The notes: a model not told the origin generated them from the letters alone. Positions 26,040 through 35,414 are shown, counted from the first letter of the stretch. The stretch is 64,000 bases of DNA from UBA3792 sp946185305 (GCA_946185305.1 CAMHJE010000003.1:1-64000), one strand, 5' to 3'. Translations and numbers: made by a program.

Positions 26040-26069
26040 AAACCGCACGGCAGAACACCGTGCGATTTT
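26040..26069. terminator. Bidirectional terminator after the NAGPA gene
   Basis: AACCGCACGG / CCGTGCGATT forms a stem with a 7-nt loop, followed by TTTTCC on plus and preceded by AAAA (T-run on minus). It lies between convergent genes. Confidence 0.8.
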
Positions 26070-26084
26070 CCTTGTTTTGGCGGT

Positions 26085-27662
26085 TTAATCCGGCAGGAAC
26101 GGTTCCTCCGGAACGTTGGTTTTCAGCATCGAACGGAACGCGGAAAAGCGCGGATGGTCGCGCCAGCCGAGGTTCGTGCTCGATACCGAAGTCAGATCAT
26201 ACTGCGCGTTCGGGAACGCGGCCAGCAGCGCGTCGAGGCTCTCCTTGGAGCAATAATCCTGCGTCTGCTTGCCGATCCAGATGCGTTCTAATTTTTTGCA
26301 GTTTTGCAGCGGAGAAAGATCTGCCGTATGCGTGATGCAAAGGTTCACATCCAACAGCTCCGGCAGCTCGCCGAGCGTCGAGATATCCGAGATCGGGTTC
26401 ATAAACAGCTCGACGTATTTCAGCTGCGTGCAGTTTTGCAGCGGCGTGATATCCTTGAGCCGCCGGTTGTCGGCCAGGATCAGCACCTGCAATTTGGTGA
26501 GATGCTTGATCCAGGAGATGTCCGCAATCTGGTTGTGGCCGAGATCGAGCACGATCAGATCGGTGCAGTATTGCAGCACGGACACGTCGTTCGCATCCTG
26601 CCGGTTGTTGTTGTTGCCGTCCTGCATCGTTGAAAAGGCGATAGCGTCGGTGCGGCAGCGCCATTTATGGAACCGCACGGTCCAAACGACCTTGGTGTTC
26701 GGATAGCGGCTCTGTAAAAGGCCGAGCTGCGGGTTTGTCAGATTGCATCCGTCCAGCTCGATGCGTTCAAGTGCTTCAAACGCTCCGAGCTCGTCGGAAA
26801 ACGCCTCCGCATCGGCAATCTTCGCGTCGTGCAGGTCGAGCATGGGCGTCATGCTGTCGTATACCTTGCCGTTCAGCGTCACATTCCGGTGCAGGCGCAC
26901 GGCCGGAAACGCGTTTTTCAGCGCCGCGGCTTCCTCGTCGGTCAGCGCACAGGCGTAGCAATCCAAATCACTTACGTGCGGGTGACAGGCAAGCCAGCCG
27001 GTAATCTCCTGCAGCGGCGCCTCCGTGATCGTCAGTTCGACGGCGGAAGAATCCGACGCGCCGAAGTACGCGTCATTCCACAGCACGGTCAGCTCCGGCC
27101 GCAGTGCAAGCAGCATAGCGGCTGCCTCCCGTCCGTCGGACAGCAGCGTAAGCTCCACGCGTTCGAGCGCCGGAAGCTGTGAAAGCAGCATGTTCCACGT
27201 TTCGGCATCGGTCGGCGCGTCAGCGGGAAGGGAAAGCGCAATCACGGTGTCGGGCGCGGCGCCGTCCGGAAACCGACAGCGCACGGTCAGCGCCGGGTGC
27301 GCGGCTTCCCATTGGAGCAGCTGCGCCCAGTCGGAAAGATGATCGGTCCAGCCTTCATTAAACTGTATATCTATTTCCCGCAAAGCGGGCAGCTTTTGGA
27401 GCGCATCGTCGAGTGCGTCAAACGAAGAAATCGGCATCTGAACAGCAATCGCTTCGGCATCCGGCGCATAGCTTTGCCCGAACACAGAAACCGGCTCCGG
27501 CGTCGGCTCCGGTGTGGGCTGCGGGGAAGGCGTCTCGGTCACGACCGGCGCATGCGTGGGCGTCGGGGCAGGCGCAGCGACAGGCGCGGCGGTTTCGCCG
27601 CAGCCGTAAAGACACAGCGCCAACAGCAGCGCGCCGGTGATAAAAAGACGATTTTTGCTCAC
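26085..27662 (-). CDS. Leucine-rich-repeat lipoprotein
   Basis: The protein is about 525 residues from a GTG start at 27662, chosen because GAGGTGG sits 5 bp upstream; a TTG four codons earlier lacks a ribosome site. A lipobox (LALCLYGC) is followed by a Pro/Thr linker (to about 65). LRR-like segments fill the rest, clearest at about 365-470 (LIVLDLGHNQIADISWIKHL and following). The fold is used for binding, not catalysis. It is probably displayed on the outer face of the membrane. It stands alone between terminator and promoter and is related in design to the huge LRR protein at 59338. Confidence 0.82.
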   Translation of the reverse strand: MSKNRLFITGALLLALCLYGCGETAAPVAAPAPTPTHAPVVTETPSPQPTPEPTPEPVSVFGQSYAPDAEAIAVQMPISSFDALDDALQKLPALREIDIQFNEGWTDHLSDWAQLLQWEAAHPALTVRCRFPDGAAPDTVIALSLPADAPTDAETWNMLLSQLPALERVELTLLSDGREAAAMLLALRPELTVLWNDAYFGASDSSAVELTITEAPLQEITGWLACHPHVSDLDCYACALTDEEAAALKNAFPAVRLHRNVTLNGKVYDSMTPMLDLHDAKIADAEAFSDELGAFEALERIELDGCNLTNPQLGLLQSRYPNTKVVWTVRFHKWRCRTDAIAFSTMQDGNNNNRQDANDVSVLQYCTDLIVLDLGHNQIADISWIKHLTKLQVLILADNRRLKDITPLQNCTQLKYVELFMNPISDISTLGELPELLDVNLCITHTADLSPLQNCKKLERIWIGKQTQDYCSKESLDALLAAFPNAQYDLTSVSSTNLGWRDHPRFSAFRSMLKTNVPEEPFLPD

Positions 27663-27697
27663 AATCCACCTCAAAAATACGGTAAAATCCTACCCAA

Positions 27698-27726
27698 ACC
27701 ATACCATATTTCCAACCGGATTGCAA
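27698..27726 (-). promoter_or_regulatory. Sigma-A promoter of the LRR lipoprotein
   Basis: On the minus strand, TTGCAA (27726-27721) and TATGGT (27703-27698) are separated by 17 bp. A second TATGGT overlaps directly upstream. The leader is about 30 nt. Confidence 0.6.
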
Positions 27727-27734
27727 TACTGTGC

Positions 27735-28763
27735 TTACGGCTCCGGACTTCGTCCCATCGGCAGCAGCCGCACCCAATACCCTACGCCGTCCTGCTTCAG
27801 ATAGCGCGTATAGCCCGAAAGCCCCTTCGGCGGTTCCGGCGTATACGCCCCGCGTACCGCAAGGATGCGCACGCGCTCGCCGCGGTGCTGCCAAAGCCCC
27901 TCAAAGCGCATCCGGTCGCCGTCCTGCACGGCGCGCCATACCGCCCCCGGAAAGATCGCGGGGAACAGCCGGATCGGGGCGGTCTGCTCGTGCCGTACAT
28001 GCAAAAGCGGCGCCGCTACATCGTAGGGAACCGCGTCTTCGCAGGCGACGTCAGTCTTTGCAGCGGACGAAAAGCCCGTGCGATCAGAAGGCGAACACGC
28101 CGAAATATCCCGATTTTGCACCGAAAAATCCTCCGTATTATCCACAGTATCCACCGGGTTATCCACAGTCTGCCCCGAAATAGGGATAGATATGGTTTCC
28201 GTCGCAGGCATCGGATGTCGTGCTTCTAAACGGGAAAAGACGGATTTTGCCCGATAAACAATGGGATTTTCGGCAAAATCAACAAAAGTCGGCACACTGT
28301 CGCCGGATTTCTTATCATGCGACATTTTTACACCTGATTCATCCGTATCCTGTATTTGGGGCGCGGAAACCGGCTCTGCCGTCTGCCGATCCGGCACGGA
28401 ATCCGGCGCAGCGGGCGATTCGACGGACGGAATCTCCTCCGCTTTTTGCGCAGCCATCGGCTCGCATTTTACATGATTGGGATTATTTTGGGATAAGCGA
28501 TAGAGCAATTCGCTTGTTGTGACACCGCTGCCGGGCGCGACGCCGCCATAGACCAGCGCGCCGTCCTTCGTGCCGAGCAATCCCTCCGGAACGGCGGCAG
28601 GCGCGCTGTCGCCGGGGCGCAGAGGGAGCTGTCGACCGTCGGCAAACAGCGTCGCTTCGGCGTCGATGGGGCGGGAGAGCGAGAAGGTTGCGCGACCGTT
28701 CTGGACGCAGACGCGGCCGACGACGGTGCCGTTTTTATGCTTGATCGGAAAGTAGAAAAACAT
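27735..28763 (-). CDS. Unknown protein with N-terminal beta domain and C-terminal domain
   Basis: The 342-residue protein starts at the ATG at 28763 behind GAGGTGA; longer frames would overlap rqcP. Residues 1-80 look like a compact beta domain (GTVVGRVCVQNGRATFSLSR). Residues 85-220 are low-complexity and acidic. The C-terminal 110 residues form a second domain (DGDRMRFEGLWQHRGERVRI). There is no signal peptide, helix anchor or catalytic motif. The gene is divergent from rqcP, sharing a 100-bp promoter region. No family is recognised; a regulator or cytoplasmic scaffold is possible. Confidence 0.6.
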   Translation of the reverse strand: MFFYFPIKHKNGTVVGRVCVQNGRATFSLSRPIDAEATLFADGRQLPLRPGDSAPAAVPEGLLGTKDGALVYGGVAPGSGVTTSELLYRLSQNNPNHVKCEPMAAQKAEEIPSVESPAAPDSVPDRQTAEPVSAPQIQDTDESGVKMSHDKKSGDSVPTFVDFAENPIVYRAKSVFSRLEARHPMPATETISIPISGQTVDNPVDTVDNTEDFSVQNRDISACSPSDRTGFSSAAKTDVACEDAVPYDVAAPLLHVRHEQTAPIRLFPAIFPGAVWRAVQDGDRMRFEGLWQHRGERVRILAVRGAYTPEPPKGLSGYTRYLKQDGVGYWVRLLPMGRSPEP

Positions 28764-28783
28764 GAAAAAATCACCTCGTTCTA

Positions 28784-28812
28784 TTGTATAACACCGGTTT
28801 TCGTTGTATGAT
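28784..28812 (+). promoter_or_regulatory. Promoter of rqcP-ispDF
   Basis: TTGTAT (28784-28789) and TATGAT (28807-28812) are separated by 17 bp. The element is nearly symmetrical and overlaps the leader of the divergent minus-strand gene. Confidence 0.55.
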
Positions 28813-28869
28813 AGAATTATCAAAATATACGGTCGTGCGGCGAAAAACTGCGCGGCGACGGAGGAAAAT

Positions 28870-29115
28870 ATGCGTTTGGATAAATGGCTGAAGGTATCGC
28901 GCATCATCAAGCGCCGCACGGTGGCGAACGAGGCGGCGGACGCAGGCCGCATCTCGATCAACGGCAAGGTTGCCAAACCCTCGACCGAGGTAAAGCCCAG
29001 CGATACGCTCGATATCCTGCTCGGCGGCAAGCACTTTCTGTGCCGTGTCGAAAAAACGCCGGAGGTCGTGCGCAAGGAGGATGCCGATTCGCTCTATACG
29101 GTGATCCAGGGATGA
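28870..29115 (+). CDS. rqcP: RqcP/HslR S4-domain ribosome-quality-control protein
   Basis: The 81-residue protein is an S4 RNA-binding domain from MRLDKWLKVSRIIKRRTVANE to the C-terminus. GGAGGAAAAT precedes the ATG at 28870. RqcP (YabO/HslR) works with RqcH on stalled 50S subunits during C-terminal alanine tailing. In many Firmicutes it precedes yabP and divIC; here it overlaps ispDF by 4 bp, so the local order differs. Confidence 0.9.
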   Translation: MRLDKWLKVSRIIKRRTVANEAADAGRISINGKVAKPSTEVKPSDTLDILLGGKHFLCRVEKTPEVVRKEDADSLYTVIQG

Positions 29116-30227
29116 TCGCCGGGATCCTGCTCTGCGCGGGCAGCGCAACGCGCATGGGCTTCGATAAGCTGACGACGCCGCTCGGCGGCTGCACAGCGGT
29201 CGAACGTTCAATGGCACTGTTGACGCTCGGCGGCTGTGAGACGCTTGTGCTCGTCACAAGCGAGCAGAACGAAGCCTATATCCGCTCGCTGCCGTGTGCC
29301 GTGCCGACCGTCGTGGTGCGCGGCGGCGCGACCCGCACCGAATCGGTGCGAAACGGGCTTTTGGCGGCAAAGAGCGCGGAAATTGCAGTCATTCATGATG
29401 CGGCGCGCTGCTTCACGCCCGCAGGCTGCGTGGCGGCATGCATCGAAAGCGCAAGGCAGTACGGCAGCGGCGTGCTGGCCATGCCGGTGGCCGATACGGT
29501 CGTGCGCACCGACGGCGCGGCCTACGAAACGCTCGACCGGACGAACCTTTGGCGCACGCAGACCCCGCAGGCGTTTTCGTATGCCGAGATTCTCGACGCC
29601 TATACCCGCGCGGACGGCGGCGCGACCGACGATGCCGCGCTGTACGCCTGCTTTATCGGCACGCCTCACATGGTGCCCGGCAGCGAAAGGGCGAGAAAAC
29701 TGACGACCGCCGCAGACTGGCAATGGGCAAAGGAACAATTGATGAGTTATACCAAAATTGGGACAGGTTTTGATACACACCGCCTTGTCGAAAACCGCCG
29801 TCTGATCCTCGGCGGGGTGGAAATTCCCTACGAAAAGGGGCTGCTGGGCCATTCCGACGCCGATGTGCTGCTGCATGCCATCATCGACGCGATCATGGGC
29901 GCCGCCGCTCTCGGCGATATCGGTGCGGCGTTCCCGGATAACGACGCGGCTTATAAGAATATTGACAGCCGCGTACTGCTGCGTCGTACTTTTGATATGG
30001 TACAAAAACGGGACATGCAGATCGTACAGCTGGACGCGACGATTCTCTGTCAGCGTCCGAAGCTGCGGCTCTACATCGACCAAATGCGCCGCAACATCGC
30101 CGCCGATCTCGACCTTGCGCTCGAAAACGTCTCGGTCAAGGCGACGACGACCGAGGGTATGAACGCCGAGGGGCAGGGCTTATGTATCTCCGCACAGGCG
30201 GTCGCGCAGGTGCGCTGCGCGGAGTGA
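29112..30227 (+). CDS. ispDF: Bifunctional IspD/IspF isoprenoid enzyme
   Basis: One continuous 371-residue frame starts with an ATGA overlap with rqcP. Residues 1-210 are IspD (cytidylyltransferase: LLCAGSATRMG at about 6-16, HDAARCF near 96). Residues 215-371 are IspF (cyclodiphosphate synthase: IGTGFDTHRL, GHSDADVLLHAIIDA with the metal Asp/His, TTTEGMNAEGQG). The two catalyse steps three and five of the MEP pathway. The join KEQLMSYTKIG has no stop or frameshift. Such fusions are best known in alpha- and epsilon-proteobacteria. The intervening enzyme IspE is not in the window. Confidence 0.92.
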   Translation: MIAGILLCAGSATRMGFDKLTTPLGGCTAVERSMALLTLGGCETLVLVTSEQNEAYIRSLPCAVPTVVVRGGATRTESVRNGLLAAKSAEIAVIHDAARCFTPAGCVAACIESARQYGSGVLAMPVADTVVRTDGAAYETLDRTNLWRTQTPQAFSYAEILDAYTRADGGATDDAALYACFIGTPHMVPGSERARKLTTAADWQWAKEQLMSYTKIGTGFDTHRLVENRRLILGGVEIPYEKGLLGHSDADVLLHAIIDAIMGAAALGDIGAAFPDNDAAYKNIDSRVLLRRTFDMVQKRDMQIVQLDATILCQRPKLRLYIDQMRRNIAADLDLALENVSVKATTTEGMNAEGQGLCISAQAVAQVRCAE

Positions 30228-30262
30228 AACGCCTTTACGGGGTGCGGTAATAAGGAGAAGAT

Positions 30263-31108
30263 ATGCTAATATTGCAATTTTCGGATATTCTGCGAAAGGC
30301 GGGAATTGATCCGACAAAGACGAAATTGATTCGTCATGCGCTTGCAGATGAAGGTTTTTCAAAATGCTATCGTGCTGACTTAATTGATGAATACACAGCC
30401 CATCAGCGAAAGAATTTTAGTAAGGGATATCTGTATTGGGCGGTGTTTATCAGCGACAAAGGTAGTTATGCCCGATTCCACGCATTGTATCGTGTTATAG
30501 AAGAAAGACCGGACACGCCCGATCTCAAACCGCATAATTGGCCTAATGATAGCGATTTCCAAGGAAAAGAGTCGTTCTTTATATTGCAAAGAGAAAGCAT
30601 TTTTGAGGAATATGAAGGCCGCATTCTAATTGATTGGGGTAAATCTGCAAGAATGTGGCATCAAAAGGGAATAACCGATAAGCCGATCATCGCTATACAA
30701 TCTGCAAATAAGCAGCCGTTTCCGGGCTATGAAAGGATTGTTTTATCGTTTGATAAACTGAAAGAAATCATAGATAATTACCTTGATTATGAACTATGGC
30801 AGAGTGCATTGTCTTCGGTTTATGCGATTTATCTGATAACCGATACAAAGACAGGTAAGCAATACGTCGGATCAGCTTACGGACAGGACGGTCTTTTGGG
30901 GCGGTGGCGCTGTTATGTGGACTGCTATCATGGAAATAATAAGAAAATAAAAGAATTGATACTGAATAAACCGGAGCAATATCGACATTTTCAATTTTCA
31001 ATATTACAGTTGCTCGAAAAAACTGTGACAAACGACGAAGTAATTCAATTAGAAAGTCTATGGAAACGAAAACTTCGTACAATAGAATTTGGCATGAACG
31101 ATAATTGA
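30263..31108 (+). CDS. GIY-YIG nuclease-domain protein, probably acquired
   Basis: In the 281-residue protein, residues about 190-281 are a GIY-YIG nuclease core (VYAIYLITDTKTGKQYVGSA, then the R of GRWRCY and E of LESLWKRK), using a single-strand-nicking fold found in UvrC, homing and restriction enzymes. Residues 1-180 form an unassigned domain (GYLYWAVFISDKG...) that may bind DNA. The ATG follows AAGGAGAAG. Its AT-rich codon use (AAA, AAT, ATA) contrasts with GC-rich neighbours, and it sits between ispDF and uvrA with no shared function. It may be a solitary restriction or defence nuclease. Confidence 0.8.
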   Translation: MLILQFSDILRKAGIDPTKTKLIRHALADEGFSKCYRADLIDEYTAHQRKNFSKGYLYWAVFISDKGSYARFHALYRVIEERPDTPDLKPHNWPNDSDFQGKESFFILQRESIFEEYEGRILIDWGKSARMWHQKGITDKPIIAIQSANKQPFPGYERIVLSFDKLKEIIDNYLDYELWQSALSSVYAIYLITDTKTGKQYVGSAYGQDGLLGRWRCYVDCYHGNNKKIKELILNKPEQYRHFQFSILQLLEKTVTNDEVIQLESLWKRKLRTIEFGMNDN

Positions 31109-31157
31109 TATAGCAAACACTGCATCATTGTGACATTAACTAAATGATAAAAAATTA

Positions 31158-31186
31158 TTGACATTAAAAATCATTTCGGATAGAAT
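31158..31186 (+). promoter_or_regulatory. Sigma-A promoter of uvrA
   Basis: A perfect TTGACA (31158-31163) and TAGAAT (31181-31186) are separated by 17 bp. No clear LexA box is seen. The TTG at 31158 is therefore promoter, not a start codon. Confidence 0.8.
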
Positions 31187-31235
31187 GAAGGTCCGAAAGC
31201 CCTCACAGGGCAAAGAAATACAGGAAAGCACATAC

Positions 31236-34121
31236 ATGGAAACCAAGGAAGTCTTTAAGCAGGCCTACCGCCGCAACGATGAGGATCTTCGCATCTACGG
31301 CGCGAAGGAGCATAATCTGAAAAATATCGACCTGACCATCCCGCGCAACTCGCTTGTCGTGATGACCGGCGTTTCGGGGTCGGGCAAGTCGTCGCTTGCG
31401 TTCGACACGATCTATGCCGAGGGACAGCGTCGCTATGTAGAAAGCCTGTCCTCGTATGCGCGTATGTTCATCGGGCAGATGGACAAGCCGGACGTGGAGC
31501 GCATCGACGGCCTTTCGCCCGCGATTTCGATCGACCAGAAGAGCACTGGGCACAACCCGCGCTCGACGGTCGGCACGGTCACGGAAATTTACGACTATCT
31601 GCGCCTTTTATATGCGCGGTGCGGTATTCCGCATTGCCCGAAGTGCGGCAGAGTCATCGAAAAGCAGAGCGTGGATATGGTCGTGGATCGCGTGATGGCG
31701 ATGGAGCCGGGGACGAAGGTGCAGATCATTGCGCCTTGCGTCCGCAAGCGCAAGGGCGAATTTACGAAGCTGTTTGAGCAGCTTCGGCGCGAGGGCTATG
31801 TGCGCGTGCGCGTGGACGGCGAGGTGTACCCGATCGAGGAAGCGCCGACGCTCGACAAAAAGTTTAAGCACACGATCGAGGCCGTCATTGACCGCCTTGT
31901 AATCAAGGAGGGCGTCGAGGGGCGGCTGAGCGAATCGCTCGAGCATGCGTTTGCGCTCGGACAGAACCTCGCCATCGTCGCGGTGATCGACGGCGACGAG
32001 CAGCTTTTCTCACAGAACTTTGCCTGTCCGGACTGCGGCATCGGCATCGAGGAGCTTGCACCGCGCGCGTTTTCGTTCAACGCGCCGTTCGGCGCCTGTC
32101 CGACCTGCGCGGGACTGGGCGAGCTGATGAAGATCGACCCGATGCTGGTTGTGACGGATCCGGAAAAGTCCCTGAACGAGGGCGCGATCCACGCTTCCGG
32201 CTGGAACAGCGACAGTCAGAACAGCATTTCCGAGATGTATTATAAGGCGCTGGCAAAGCACCTCAATTTCTCGCTCGATACGCCGTATCAGGACCTGCCC
32301 AAATCCGTGCAGGACGTGCTGCTCTACGGCACGAAGGAGAAGATGGAGGTCAGCTATTCGAGCACCTACTCCTCCGGCAAATTCATGGCGGCGTTCGAGG
32401 GCATCATCCCGAACATGGAGCGCCGCTACCGCGAATCGACGAGCGATTGGGTCAAGGCGGAGATCGAATCGCGCATGGCGCACGTGCTGTGCCCGGACTG
32501 CAAGGGCAAGCGGTTAAAGCCCGAAACGCTCGCGGTCACGATCGGCGGGCTGAACATTGCCGAGCTGTGCGACCTCAATGTGCGTTCGTCGCGCGCGTTT
32601 TTGCAGAATCTGGAGCTGAACCCGACGCACCGCAAGATCGCCGAGGCGATCCTAAAGGAACTGGATGCCAGATTGGGCTTTCTTGTCAACGTCGGACTTG
32701 GGTATCTCACGCTGTCGCGCGGGGCGGTCACGCTGTCCGGCGGCGAGAGCCAGCGCATCCGGCTCGCTACGCAGATCGGCTCCGGGCTTGTCGGCGTGCT
32801 GTACATTCTGGATGAGCCGAGCATCGGCCTGCATCAGCGCGACAATGCGAAGCTGCTCGATACGTTAAAGCGGCTGCGCGATCTCGGCAATACGCTGATC
32901 GTCGTCGAGCACGACGAGGAAACGATGATGAGCGCGGACTATATCGTGGATATCGGCCCGCGCGCGGGCGTTCACGGCGGGCAGGTTATGGCGACCGGCA
33001 CCCCGCGCGAGATCATGGAGAACAAGAACAGCCTGACCGGCGATTACCTGTCCGGCCGGCGCAAGATCGAGGTTCCGAAAACGCGGCGCGAGGGCAACGG
33101 CAAATTCCTCACCGTGCGCGGCGCAGCGGCGAACAACCTCAAAAAGATCGACGTGGCGGTGCCGCTCGGCAAATTCGTCTGCGTCACCGGCGTATCCGGT
33201 TCGGGCAAATCCTCGCTCGTCAACGAGATCATCAAAAAGCGCCTGCTGCGCGATCTGAACCGCGCGCGTGTCCGCCCCAAGGAGCACGCGGACATGGAGG
33301 GCATCGAGAATTTAGATAAGGTTATCGACATCGACCAAAGCCCCATCGGCAAGACGCCGCGTTCGAATCCCGCGACGTATACGGGTCTGTTCGATCTGAT
33401 CCGACAACTGTTTGCCACGACGCCGGACGCGAAAATGCGCGGCTATAACGCGGGCCGGTTCAGCTTCAACGTCAAGGGCGGCCGGTGCGAGGCCTGCAAG
33501 GGCGACGGCATCGTGAAGATCGAAATGCACTTTTTGCCGGACGTGTACGTGCCGTGCGAGGTCTGCCACGGCAAACGCTATAACCGGGAAACGCTCGAGG
33601 TGCGCTATAAGGGCAAGAACATCTACGACGTGCTCGATATGACGGTCGAGGAGGCGCTGCCGTTCTTCTCCGCGCATCCGAAGATCAAGAGCAAGCTGCA
33701 GACGCTCTATGATGTGGGGCTCGGTTATGTCAAGCTCGGTCAGCCTTCTACACAGCTTTCCGGCGGCGAAGCGCAGCGCGTGAAGCTCGCAACGGAGCTA
33801 TCCCGCCGCGACACCGGCCGGACGATGTATATTCTGGACGAGCCGACGACCGGTCTGCATACGCACGACGTGAAACGGCTTCTGGAGATTTTGAACCGGC
33901 TTGCCGATTCGGGCAGCACGGTGCTGGTCATCGAGCACAATTTGGACGTGATCAAGACCGCGGACTACATCATCGACCTCGGCCCGGAGGGCGGCGACGA
34001 CGGCGGCACGATCGTGGCGACCGGCACGCCGGAGCAGGTCGCGGAATGCAAGCAGAGCTACACCGGACAGTTTTTGAAAAAGGCTCTTTGGTGGGACGGG
34101 GAAGCGCCGATTGTGGAATGA
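31236..34121 (+). CDS. uvrA: Excinuclease ABC subunit A
   Basis: The protein is about 961 residues from the ATG at 31236 (AGGAAAG upstream), close to the usual 940. It is a duplicated ABC ATPase with two Walker A GVSGSGKSS sites and two signature loops (LSGGESQRI and LSGGEAQRV). Zinc modules are CPKCG near 125, CPDCG/CPTC near 270 and CEACKGDG/CEVCHG near 750. UvrA2 finds helix-distorting lesions and loads UvrB. The 50 bp from promoter to ATG looks like an ordinary leader. The flanking GIY-YIG gene is not uvrC. Confidence 0.97.
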   Translation: METKEVFKQAYRRNDEDLRIYGAKEHNLKNIDLTIPRNSLVVMTGVSGSGKSSLAFDTIYAEGQRRYVESLSSYARMFIGQMDKPDVERIDGLSPAISIDQKSTGHNPRSTVGTVTEIYDYLRLLYARCGIPHCPKCGRVIEKQSVDMVVDRVMAMEPGTKVQIIAPCVRKRKGEFTKLFEQLRREGYVRVRVDGEVYPIEEAPTLDKKFKHTIEAVIDRLVIKEGVEGRLSESLEHAFALGQNLAIVAVIDGDEQLFSQNFACPDCGIGIEELAPRAFSFNAPFGACPTCAGLGELMKIDPMLVVTDPEKSLNEGAIHASGWNSDSQNSISEMYYKALAKHLNFSLDTPYQDLPKSVQDVLLYGTKEKMEVSYSSTYSSGKFMAAFEGIIPNMERRYRESTSDWVKAEIESRMAHVLCPDCKGKRLKPETLAVTIGGLNIAELCDLNVRSSRAFLQNLELNPTHRKIAEAILKELDARLGFLVNVGLGYLTLSRGAVTLSGGESQRIRLATQIGSGLVGVLYILDEPSIGLHQRDNAKLLDTLKRLRDLGNTLIVVEHDEETMMSADYIVDIGPRAGVHGGQVMATGTPREIMENKNSLTGDYLSGRRKIEVPKTRREGNGKFLTVRGAAANNLKKIDVAVPLGKFVCVTGVSGSGKSSLVNEIIKKRLLRDLNRARVRPKEHADMEGIENLDKVIDIDQSPIGKTPRSNPATYTGLFDLIRQLFATTPDAKMRGYNAGRFSFNVKGGRCEACKGDGIVKIEMHFLPDVYVPCEVCHGKRYNRETLEVRYKGKNIYDVLDMTVEEALPFFSAHPKIKSKLQTLYDVGLGYVKLGQPSTQLSGGEAQRVKLATELSRRDTGRTMYILDEPTTGLHTHDVKRLLEILNRLADSGSTVLVIEHNLDVIKTADYIIDLGPEGGDDGGTIVATGTPEQVAECKQSYTGQFLKKALWWDGEAPIVE

Positions 34122-34169
34122 CCGGCGGCTTTGCCAAAGGAGAATTGCTTTGCAGGGAAAGGAGGCCGC

Positions 34170-34922
34170 ATGCGTATTTTTCGAATCGTCATCGCCGTTC
34201 TCGGCATCCTTTTGATCGCGGATTCCGTGATCGTTTCGATGCTGTCGAACTATAATCTCGGCGTGATCCTGCCGGCGTTTTTCGGCGTGCCGCTGGTGCT
34301 GCTGGCGGTGCTTTTGCCGCACATGGACAAGGGCATTTTGTGCGTGCTCAAGTGGGCGGCGGCAGTCGGCTACGCGGCCGCGGGGATCATCTTCCTTGTC
34401 TGCGGCATTCTGATGGGCACGGCAGCCAAGAGCGCCAAGGACGTTGACGCCGACGCGCTGATCGTGCTCGGCGCGGCGCTGCACGGCGACCGCGTGACAT
34501 GGGTGCTCTCCAACCGGCTCGATACGGCGGCGGACTATCTCGATGCGCATCCGGATTGCAAAGTGATCGTGTCCGGCGGGCAGGGCAGCGGCGAGGATAT
34601 GCCGGAAGCCGAGGGCATGAAGCGGTATCTGCTCGAACGGCGCGGGATCGACGAAAGCCGCATCTATGTGGAGGATCAATCGACCTCCACGAGGGAGAAT
34701 TTCGCGTTTTCCAAGGTGCTGATCGAAAAGGAGCTCGGCGCAGATACGCGCCTTGCGTTTGTGACGACCGATTTCCACGTGTTCCGTGCGGGGCGGGTCG
34801 CGCATTCGGCGGGCATTGACGCGCCGGGACTGGCCGCACCGGATGTGTGGTATATCCGCATCAACAACTTCATGCGCGAGTGCGTCGGCATCTGCGTCTA
34901 CGCGCTGCGCGGGGATATATAA
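34170..34922 (+). CDS. YdcF-like DUF218 membrane protein
   Basis: The 250-residue protein starts at the ATG at 34170 with AAAGGAGG 4 bp upstream. Three to four hydrophobic helices (residues 5-90) precede a DUF218 domain: ALIVLGAALHGDRVT, VSGGQGSGEDMPEAEGM, EDQSTSTRENFAFS and VTTDFHVFRA. Relatives (SanA/YdcF) act in envelope permeability and vancomycin sensitivity in enterobacteria; biochemical activity is unsettled. Membrane-anchored with the domain probably outside. It follows uvrA by 48 bp, so may share its transcript. Confidence 0.88.
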   Translation: MRIFRIVIAVLGILLIADSVIVSMLSNYNLGVILPAFFGVPLVLLAVLLPHMDKGILCVLKWAAAVGYAAAGIIFLVCGILMGTAAKSAKDVDADALIVLGAALHGDRVTWVLSNRLDTAADYLDAHPDCKVIVSGGQGSGEDMPEAEGMKRYLLERRGIDESRIYVEDQSTSTRENFAFSKVLIEKELGADTRLAFVTTDFHVFRAGRVAHSAGIDAPGLAAPDVWYIRINNFMRECVGICVYALRGDI

Positions 34923-34934
34923 GGGAGGCTTGCC

Positions 34935-35414
34935 GTGAAGAAGCGATTGTTTGCCGCGCTGCTGTGCGTACTGCTGATGCCGCTCGGCTGCGCGGGCGGA
35001 AGAGAGAAAATCGTCGGCAAGGCAGTCAAAAAAGCCGACATCCGGGATTTCTACTGGACTTACGACGCTTCAACCTATCCGCCGGATTTTCTGCGCTACC
35101 GGTTCTATGTCGAGGACGGCGCATACAAATTCTTCTGGGAACGGCGCGAGGGCGATCATTGGCCGCTGACCGAAGCGGATCGCACCGCCTCCGAAACAAT
35201 TGACCTGACCGAAGCGGAATGGGACGCGCTTTGGGCGTGCCTCGAAAACGGCACGGTCACAAGGCGCACGGACAATGCGGAATCCGGCAGCAGCGGCCCG
35301 TGGACGTTCCTGTATTGGGAAGGCGACAAGGGCGACTGGCAGGTATTTTCCTTTGCGTCATGGGACGCGCAAACCGATTTTGAAGCTCTCTGCGCTTTGC
35401 TTGCCGAGCGGTAA
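34935..35414 (+). CDS. Small lipoprotein of unknown function
   Basis: The 159-residue protein starts at GTG (34935) behind AAGGGAGG. The lipobox LLMPLGC (Cys at 19) gives an 18-residue signal. The mature part is acidic with several Trp (YWTYDAS, FFWERREGDHW, WDALWACLEN). This looks like a single beta-rich domain. No family is recognised. It is 12 bp after the DUF218 gene and probably co-transcribed. Confidence 0.75.
   Translation: MKKRLFAALLCVLLMPLGCAGGREKIVGKAVKKADIRDFYWTYDASTYPPDFLRYRFYVEDGAYKFFWERREGDHWPLTEADRTASETIDLTEAEWDALWACLENGTVTRRTDNAESGSSGPWTFLYWEGDKGDWQVFSFASWDAQTDFEALCALLAER

Noticed and set aside
28884..29111. Extension of the ispDF frame upstream into rqcP
   Set aside because: The ATG at 29112 overlaps the rqcP stop and begins the conserved IspD start; the extension is a shadow of rqcP.
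31158..31235. Upstream TTG start for uvrA
   Set aside because: The TTG is the -35 of a consensus promoter; the ATG at 31236 has the ribosome site.
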